64,000 nucleotides of DNA, taken from contig QLIY01000287.1 of the NCBI GenBank assembly GCA_003260075.1, positions 62,001 through 126,000 of the forward strand, written 5' to 3'. The stretch is from Phallusia mammillata (taxonomy: Eukaryota > Chordata > Ascidiacea > Phlebobranchia > Ascidiidae). Under the pieces are notes generated by a model, which worked only from the letters and a program-made list of their open reading frames with translations, searched no databases and was not told the origin of the DNA. Both the position numbers and the translations under genes were made by a program. Positions 61,701 to 64,000 of this stretch are shown in pieces (positions within the stretch are counted from its first letter, which is position 1; the number at the start of each line of letters is the position of its first letter).

Positions 61701-63803
61701 GCAAAGAAGTGATTGCAAACTACAGAGGCTTCCAAACTATGGACAGTAGAGACCATCCCGTGGTACAACACGGCATCAGAGTCGCTGATCTTATTTCCGA
61801 CGTAAGTGGTATCAAGGGAATAAGCTTTTTTACATTGAAGAAGTCAGGTCATATTATGACGTGCGGGCATTGTTTAAAATAGATAAGTGCCAGGCGGTTG
61901 CGCATGTGTTCAAAGTTATTGCGGTGATAGCGTTTATTCTAGATTAAAAAAGTCCTATACGAACCTGTTAGAGATGTAGTTATTTGCTGAAAATGATTAT
62001 GTTCGAGATAAATTTAGATTTGATCAAGGTGACAAATAGCGTTTTGTTGTAAAGTACTACGGCAGCAGTTTTCAAATGGTGGTCCATGATGACTTTTGAC
62101 CGGGGGGGGGGTCTTTACAATACCTGTTAAAATTGTCTTTAAATATATTGTATTCTGAACTAAAAGGTCCTCAGCCAAACCAATCTCTTTTTGCCCCTAA
62201 GTTTTTGACGTTGTAGATTTGCCTTTATTTGAATTAAATGATTACAATGTCAGTTAAAAGTGTCTTTAAGTGTAATATATTTTGAGCTTAAACAGTTCGT
62301 CAGCCAATCCAATATCTTTTTGCTCGTTATTTCAGTGTTAAAATTTTTGAAGTTGTAGATTTGGCTTCATTTGAAGTAAATGATTACAATCCCGGTAAAA
62401 GTGTCTTTAAGGGTATTGTATTTTGAACCTAAACAGCCCGTCAGCCAAACCATTTGCCCCATATACATTGTAATGTTAAAGTACTCGAAGTCGTCAATTT
62501 GTTTGCTTGTATTTGCGGTAAATGTTGCCTCTTTACAAAACTGCTTTCTACTTTGCCTTTAGGCCGAGTACCAGAAGCAACGCAAAGAAGTGATTACAAA
62601 CTACAGAGGCTTCCAGACCATGGACAGTAGAGACCATCCCGTGGTACAACACGGCATCAGAGTCGCTGATCTTATTTCCGACGTAAGTGGCGTCAAGGGA
62701 ATAAGCTTTTTTGCATTGAAGAAGTCGGGCCATATTATGACGTGCGGGCATTGTTTAAAATAGATAAGTGCCAGGCGATTGCGCATGTGTTCCGAGTTAT
62801 TGCAGCATTGCGGTGCTAAAGTTTGTTCTAGATTTAAGAAGTCAGCTACTAACATATGAACAAATAGTCTGTGAAAATGATTGTTTGAGATAAATTTAGG
62901 TTTGAAAAACGTGGTGAACAGCGATTTATTGTAAAGTATTACAGCAGTAGTTATCAGTTGGTGGTCCATGGTGACTTTTGGTCCGTTTTGGATGACCTTC
63001 AGGACGTCCACCATATTTGATAATAAACTGAAGAGAGATGCATATTCTATATAAAAAGAGGGTCCAATTGTTAGCTGTCAGTAACTTTGTGTCACTTCTT
63101 AAAATTCAGTTTTTTTTAATATACGTATATGGTTTGCTTATTTACCCCCACCTAAATTTAGTCAATGGTATTGCTTATTTTAGAGCTGTAGTCCATGGCC
63201 TCAAGTAGAGAATCACTGCATTATAGCTTTTGGCATGACATTTATCACAAAAATTAGGCATACAAAACTCAATATTTAATCGTAAAAGTTTATTTTAATT
63301 GCTCAGTTGAATGAAGGGATAAGCAAAGATTCGCCTGTATTGTATACGTGTGGCTCTTTGCACAACAAAACATTTGTTTTTAACTGGCGTAATGGCTCTC
63401 AGCGCAAGTACAAAGAGGATTACATGGAAGACAGGGATGTGATTTACTATCCAGTTCATTTGACACCTGGTTACGAGACTGCAGTCAAATCCAGTGAAAA
63501 TCAAAGCGACGTAAGTACCTCTACTCTATGTTGAAGTGTAATGAAAATGTTCACCAAATAAGTAAATATGATTCCGCAGTCATTATTTTCTAAACTGCAA
63601 AATAGTAGTAGGTTTTGCTACTAGTACCAACTTGTGAAGAGTGTTTACTGGACTTGTACAAAATAGGAAAACAATTTTTTTTGTCATCTCAACTTAAGGT
63701 GGCCTACAAGAGTCAGTATTTGAAGGAAGCAGCCAAAAACAATTATCTTTTCACCGAAACTGACGAGTATAAAAGTCAAAAGGGTTTGGCGGAATCTCTG
63801 GAA
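33599..63803 (+). CDS. Nebulin, 5' portion (continues beyond the window)
   Basis: Nebulin is a giant actin-binding protein that runs along sarcomeric thin filaments; each module of about 35 residues binds one actin through SDxxYK. At least 62 phase-consistent exons encode about 2,690 residues: an N-terminal region, four introductory module exons, nine seven-module super-repeats of about 255 residues, and two exons of a tenth. Exons mostly end AGTGACGTAAGT, so splice sites fall between SD and xxYK and one exon equals one module. The exception is the C-D pair, two phase-1-linked exons holding three modules. The exon types repeat in order A-B-C-D-E-F. The vertebrate WLKGIGW motif is absent throughout. 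The C-terminus (SH3 in vertebrates) is not in the window. Allelic duplications and G-tracts damage the local assembly, notably at 37612-37763, 40431-40930, 41580-41766 and 59000-59009. Confidence 0.95.
34340..34555 (+). mobile_element. Possible tRNA-derived SINE in nebulin intron 2
   Basis: A perfect pol III B-box GGTTCGAACC at 34521-34530 is followed by an A-rich tail (34536-34551). No clear A-box or target duplication was found, so boundaries are guesses. Confidence 0.3.
35319..36732 (+). CDS. Nebulin exons 4-7: introductory modules
   Basis: Exons 35319-35429 (HKYKKQYNEE, 37 residues), 35500-35604 (IKYHESFEKAKG, ending LSD, 35), 35815-35928 (VDYQRAMKDIQGKY, 38) and 36616-36732 (NEYRKGLEDVKERF, ending LSD, 39). 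All are phase 0 to 0. Each is one nebulin module, degenerate compared with the super-repeats. Their order and local motifs parallel the first modules of vertebrate nebulin, whose N-terminus is reported to meet tropomodulin at the pointed end; that function here is inference. Confidence 0.9.
35605..35814 (+). other. Pyrimidine-rich intron
   Basis: This 210-base intron is strongly C/T-biased over nearly its full length on the coding strand, up to the acceptor before exon 6. A long polypyrimidine tract of this kind can bind PTB-like splicing factors; no function is shown. Confidence 0.6.
37036..39519 (+). CDS. Nebulin super-repeat 1 (seven modules, seven exons)
   Basis: Exons: A 37036-37143, B 37784-37891, C-part1 38108-38212, C-part2 38280-38363, D 38438-38572, E 38953-39054, F 39400-39519; 254 residues. 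A has RYKEDWEYDKG and TPGYD. D has WYKADYKKECIGK. E has DAPDFIRAK. F has YKKQK and HHPVVQ. It differs from later units in that C is split into two exons and the C-D junction is phase 0. It is also the most divergent of the complete units. Between A and B a fragment of intron plus the first 19 bases of C-part1 (37735-37753) is misplaced next to a G-tract. Confidence 0.9.
37602..37763 (+). repeat. Misplaced allelic fragment with hAT right end, bounded by two G10 tracts
   Basis: Between G10 at 37602-37611 and G10 at 37754-37763 lies a second copy of the intron that precedes 38108, plus the first 19 coding bases (37735-37753). It starts with the right end of an hAT-like element, ending CACACCCCTG at 37656. 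The copy at 38020 lacks that element. The fragment is in the wrong order relative to exon B, so it is an assembly placement error. Confidence 0.75.
39559..39791. mobile_element. hAT-type MITE, nebulin intron between super-repeats 1 and 2
   Basis: Ends CAGTGGTTTTTG and, reversed, CAGTGGTTCTCAG. Flanking 8-mers CTTTAGAC and ATTTAGGC match at 6 of 8 positions, consistent with an aged target duplication. GTACCAC motifs inside link it to the element at 29856. 233 bases. Confidence 0.7.
39916..43204 (+). CDS. Nebulin super-repeat 2
   Basis: Exons: A 39916-40023, B 40159-40266, C 40664-40823, D 41299-41462, E 42535-42639, F 43085-43204; 255 residues. A contains DKQMIYFPAHITPGYE and ADVKKVQSD. C contains ETEEMARSKELYPVLSKK and ends in phase 1. 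D begins (G)DIQEIAHAV and holds MVGKPPADPTSAYPEH. E has LPVDAPEFVRAK. F has YRGYQTLD and HPVVQ. C, D and F each have an extra full or partial copy beside a G10 tract; I chose the complete copies (the first one for D). Confidence 0.92.
40431..40520 (+). repeat. Truncated allelic copy of nebulin exon C2 (5' part)
   Basis: Preceded by its own TTTCAG and identical in sense to the start of 40664-40823 with few synonymous changes, it stops abruptly in the G10 tract at 40521-40530 and so cannot be spliced out normally. Confidence 0.85.
40848..40915 (+). repeat. Truncated allelic copy of nebulin exon C2 (3' part)
   Basis: After G10 at 40838-40847 the last part of exon C2 reappears with its GTAATA donor but no acceptor. 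The intron copies that follow are joined by another G10 at 41055-41064. Confidence 0.85.
41603..41766 (+). repeat. Second copy of nebulin exon D2, probable other allele
   Basis: 164 bases, intact splice sites, five substitutions from 41299-41462, four synonymous and one Thr to Ser. It follows G11 at 41580-41590, and the introns are also duplicated. Length is 2 modulo 3, so including both copies would shift the frame. Unmerged haplotypes are more likely than mutually exclusive exons. Confidence 0.8.
41947..42297. mobile_element. hAT-type MITE, nebulin intron D2-E2
   Basis: Perfect 16-base inverted ends CAGGGGTCCGCAAATA and a perfect 8-base target duplication CTCTATAG (41939-41946, 42298-42305). 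351 bases; interior has repeated CGCGACCCA motifs; no coding capacity. Confidence 0.95.
42972..43007 (+). repeat. Truncated copy of nebulin exon F2
   Basis: First 36 bases of exon F2 with upstream intron, ending in G10 at 43008-43017; the complete exon is 43085-43204. Confidence 0.85.
43272..46132 (+). CDS. Nebulin super-repeat 3
   Basis: Exons: A 43272-43379, B 43960-44067, C 44435-44594, D 45093-45256, E 45517-45621, F 46013-46132; 255 residues. B has KPTDTERYKEMKQMD. C has ETHEMVLSKELRPVQSKK. D has YKQKMVGKGPTDPA. E has LPVDAPEFIRAKEAAKNASD. F has YRGFQTMDSSEHPIVQHG. All splice phases agree. Fragments of F (45781-45799) and E (45812-45839) are repeated around the G tract at 45800-45811. 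A 55-base G tract and a tRNA-like SINE lie in the A-B intron. Confidence 0.95.
43669..43723 (+). other. 55-base G tract, probable sized assembly gap
   Basis: Uninterrupted G run in a nebulin intron, immediately left of a tRNA-like SINE; interpreted as a gap filler like the other G tracts. Confidence 0.7.
43753..43926 (+). mobile_element. tRNA-derived SINE in nebulin intron
   Basis: A-box-like TAGTTGATAGAGC (43764-43776) and a perfect B-box GGTTCGAATCC (43800-43810), spaced as in a tRNA, but the stems are imperfect. The 3' part (GGGTACTATAAG, then CATCCTAATCGCC) resembles the tail after the element at 50941. A real tRNA gene is unlikely. Confidence 0.6.
45781..45839 (+). repeat. Truncated copies of nebulin exons F3 and E3 around a G tract
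   Basis: 45781-45799 is the start of exon F3; after G12 at 45800-45811 comes the end of exon E3 with its GTAAGT donor. The real exons are 46013-46132 and 45517-45621. Confidence 0.85.
46467..46703. mobile_element. hAT-type MITE, nebulin intron between super-repeats 3 and 4
   Basis: Left end CAGTGGTCGGCAACC, right end reversed reads AAGGGGTATAGGCAACC. Perfect 8-base target duplication GTCTAAAC (46459-46466, 46704-46711). Interior rich in CCGGTCCGCG. 237 bases. Confidence 0.9.
46833..49281 (+). CDS. Nebulin super-repeat 4
   Basis: Exons: A 46833-46940, B 47012-47119, C 47677-47836, D 48217-48380, E 48937-49041, F 49162-49281; 255 residues. A has YTEDWDYDKQMIYFPAHIT. B has FRPTDTEHYKDMKKNE. 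C has ETHEMTLSKELRPVQSNK. D has DIQEITHAV and YKQQMVGKGRSDPA. E has MMHHHNLPLDYPEFVRAK. F has YKGFQTMDSTEHPIVQRG. The A-B intron is only 71 bases. G10 tracts at 47162, 47309 and 48125 duplicate intron but not exon sequence. Confidence 0.95.
49477..51268 (+). CDS. Nebulin super-repeat 5
   Basis: Exons: A 49477-49584, B 49660-49767, C 49872-50034, D 50439-50602, E 50688-50792, F 51149-51268; 256 residues. This is the only complete unit with no G tract, so it is the best reference for structure. A has YKEDWEYDKQNIYFPAHIT. B has VTDTDRYKSMKDAE. C has ESNEMTLSKELRPVLSKK. D has YKTKIVGKGPVDPAKSYPEY. E has MHHHNLPLDYPEFVRAK. F has YKGFQNMDSKDHPIVQHG. D uses an unusual AAG acceptor, supported by phase. 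Confidence 0.96.
50941..51140 (+). mobile_element. tRNA-derived SINE in nebulin intron E5-F5
   Basis: A-box TGGCTCCGTTGGCAGAGC (50957-50974) and B-box GGTTCGAATCC (51002-51012) with a perfect 5-base T-stem GTGGG/CCCAC. No credible anticodon arm. The 3' part shares GTACTATAA and CTACATAAA-type sequence with the element at 43753. Confidence 0.65.
51508..53656 (+). CDS. Nebulin super-repeat 6
   Basis: Exons: A 51508-51615, B 51681-51788, C 52364-52526, D 52645-52808, E 52933-53037, F 53537-53656; 256 residues. A has DKQMIYFPAHITPGYES. C has ETHEMVLSKDLRPVVSKK. D has DVQEIAHALSTQKLSS. E has LPLDYPEFVRAKITAKNASD. F differs from F5 at only three residues, suggesting recent duplication or homogenisation. 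A second E copy (53369-53473) sits between two G tracts and is counted as allelic. Confidence 0.94.
53369..53473 (+). repeat. Second copy of nebulin exon E6, probable other allele
   Basis: 105 bases, three substitutions from 52933-53037, all synonymous, with near-identical introns and G tracts on both sides (53264-53275 and 53516-53525). It is in phase 0 and could be spliced in frame, so only long reads or transcripts can exclude a real exon. Confidence 0.75.
53757..55905 (+). CDS. Nebulin super-repeat 7
   Basis: Exons: A 53757-53864, B 53937-54044, C 54157-54322, D 54763-54926, E 55346-55450, F 55786-55905; 257 residues. B has LMTETDRYKAMKESD. C has ETHEMVLAKELKPVQSKK and is one codon longer than in units 5 and 6. 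D has DIQEITRAVSSQKLAS. E has MHHHNLPLDYPEFVRAK and donor GTGAGT. F has YRGFQTMDSKDHPIVQHG. A headless copy of E (55543-55612) follows the G10 at 55533-55542. Confidence 0.95.
55543..55612 (+). repeat. Truncated copy of nebulin exon E7
   Basis: Repeats the last 70 bases of exon E7 with its GTGAGT donor, without an acceptor, after G10; substitutions are synonymous. Confidence 0.85.
56102..58421 (+). CDS. Nebulin super-repeat 8 (divergent class)
   Basis: Exons: A 56102-56209, B 56277-56384, C 57017-57179, D 57387-57550, E 57927-58031, F 58302-58421; 256 residues. A reads EYEKNLIFYPVHVTPGYE, diverged from the central units. C has ETPEMAISKSVAPLLSDK and its C-D junction codon is serine, not Gly or Asp. 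D has MVDFKKNIIGKAPSD. E has MHTHNLPLDYPEFVRAK with MHTH replacing MHHH. F has YRGFQTMDSKEHPIVQQG. Copies of the end of A and the start of B lie at 56562-56674 between G tracts. Confidence 0.94.
56551..56684 (+). repeat. Allelic fragment (end of A8, start of B8) between two G tracts
   Basis: After G11 at 56551-56561 come the last bases of exon A8, the intron and the first 40 bases of exon B8 (56635-56674), closed by G10 at 56675-56684. It lies downstream of the intact B8, so it is out of order. Confidence 0.85.
58109..58160. mobile_element. hAT-like remnant
   Basis: Right end GAGAACCACTG, flanked by an 8-base repeat TTTTAACC on both sides (58101-58108, 58161-58168); only about 52 bases remain and the left terminus is missing. 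Confidence 0.4.
58940..61801 (+). CDS. Nebulin super-repeat 9 (exon A broken by a G10 tract)
   Basis: Exons: A 58940-59042, B 59100-59207, C 59547-59709, D 60490-60653, E 60999-61103, F 61682-61801. Exon A reads normally to PAHI, then ten G (59000-59009) replace about 15 bases including the TPGYE codons, a net change of minus five that shifts the frame; it resumes with SAMQASKVQSD. Both exon splice sites are intact, so the break is most likely artificial. C has ETPEMRISKSIAPLLSNK. D has FKKEMVGKAPADIAKSYPEY. E has MHTHNLPLDYPEFVRAK. F has YRGFQTMDSRDHPVVQHG. It belongs to the divergent 3' class with unit 8. Confidence 0.88.
60176..60338. mobile_element. hAT-type MITE, present on one allele only
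   Basis: Perfect 15-base inverted ends CAGTGGTGGGATTCA, 163 bases, in the intron C9-D9. The target duplication is unclear. The allelic copy of this intron left of G10 at 60001-60010 (around 59861-59900) lacks the element. Confidence 0.8.
60789..60855 (+). repeat. Truncated copies of nebulin exons E9 and D9 around a G tract
   Basis: 60789-60817 is the start of E9; after G10 (60818-60827) comes the end of D9 with its GTAACA donor. The complete exons are 60999-61103 and 60490-60653. Confidence 0.85.
61172..61630. repeat. Intronic tandem repeat, about 142-base unit
   Basis: Diverged units begin near 61172, 61314, 61458 and 61600, each with GTAGATTTG-, GAAGTAAATG- and GTCAGC-like landmarks. About 3.3 copies in the intron E9-F9. 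A second allelic array begins after G10, with units near 62210, 62352 and 62490. Confidence 0.75.
62112..62525. repeat. Second copy of the 142-base intronic tandem array
   Basis: Follows G10 at 62102-62111 and leads into the second F9 exon; unit spacing 142 and 138 bases, so it is homologous to 61172-61630. Confidence 0.75.
62563..62682 (+). repeat. Second copy of nebulin exon F9, probable other allele
   Basis: 120 bases, intact splice sites, four substitutions from 61682-61801, one of them changing Ala to Thr; the flanking introns are also duplicated across a G10 tract. In phase 0, so in-frame inclusion is possible but would put two F modules in succession, unlike every other unit. Confidence 0.75.
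62945..63218. mobile_element. hAT-type MITE, nebulin intron F9-A10
   Basis: Left end CAGTAGTTATCAG, right end GAGAATCACTG (reversed CAGTGATTCTC). Flanking TATTACAG and CATTATAG match at 6 of 8. The left end of a second copy is at 62063-62101, cut by the G tract at 62102. Confidence 0.7.
63403..63803 (+). CDS. Nebulin super-repeat 10, first two exons
   Basis: A 63403-63510 (KYKEDYMEDRDVIYYP, then LTPGYE) and B 63699-63803 (AYKSQYLKEAAKNNY, FTETDEYKSQKG, 35 residues). B lacks the SD end and closes SLE before GTAAGT. The next exon, type C, should lie right of the window. Confidence 0.92.
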
Positions 63804-64000
63804 GTAAGTACATTTTTTATTATTTCAATACTACAAACAACCATGTCGTTTGTTAGTGCAATGTGGCCTATCGTAATCATTGAAATTATATTTAAATTTT
63901 TTTAATTAGCCTTGGCTAACAAACGCAACGTAGTTGGTCTGCAGGGTCATGTATGGATATTTAACAAATCACGAGAAAATGATACTGTTTTATTATATTA

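Larger units (their letters stand above)
1741..62111 (+). other. Set of 27 short G10-12 tracts, probable gap placeholders
   Basis: Starts: 1741, 29925, 30155, 30433, 32672, 37602, 37754, 40521, 40838, 41055, 41580, 43008, 44718, 45800, 47162, 47309, 48125, 53264, 53516, 55533, 56551, 56675, 58660, 59000, 60001, 60818, 62102. None is shorter than ten; lengths of 11-12 can be explained by adjoining native G. No comparable C run occurs. Most separate two near-identical copies of the same sequence. Coordinates span the first to the last tract; the sequence between them is ordinary. Confidence 0.8.

Noticed and set aside
1-64000. CRISPR arrays, operons, insertion sequences or other prokaryotic systems
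   Set aside because: Spliced GT-AG genes throughout; the regular repeats are exons of nebulin.

Overview
The window looks like a chordate, most likely an ascidian tunicate of the Ciona type. The evidence is a paralogy-group-4 Hox gene with extra introns, a giant muscle nebulin gene, AT-rich intergenic DNA, abundant small hAT-type MITEs, and allelic copies differing by about 2-4 percent. The last point implies a very polymorphic species. The species call is inference; the gene calls come directly from translated, phase-consistent exons. Nothing looks prokaryotic.

Layout. 1-5627: gene-free flank downstream of Hox4. 5628-15229 (minus): Hox4 in five coding exons, with the homeobox split by an intron. 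15230-23531: gene-free Hox4 upstream DNA with several GC-richer islands. 23532-26718 (minus): a Golgi-type carbohydrate sulfotransferase in six coding exons. 26776-33598: gene-free, with hAT-like and pogo-like repeats. 33599 to the right edge (plus): the 5' part of a nebulin gene. It encodes a Lys-rich N-terminal region, introductory nebulin modules, nine super-repeats of seven modules each, and the start of a tenth. The gene runs off the window.

The three genes have unrelated jobs: axial patterning transcription factor, glycan sulfation and sarcomeric thin filament. No second Hox gene lies within about 48 kb upstream or 5.6 kb downstream of Hox4, in keeping with a dispersed tunicate Hox cluster.

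The strongest unexplained pattern is 29 poly-G tracts, all G on the plus strand. Twenty-seven are 10-12 bases long and two are long (69 and 55). Most sit between near-identical copies of the same intron or exon. They break one exon, misorder another and duplicate several. I read them as gap placeholders between unmerged allelic contigs, not biology. Several exon duplications in nebulin should therefore not be annotated as real. The same artefact exposes allelic pairs that reveal MITE insertion polymorphism.
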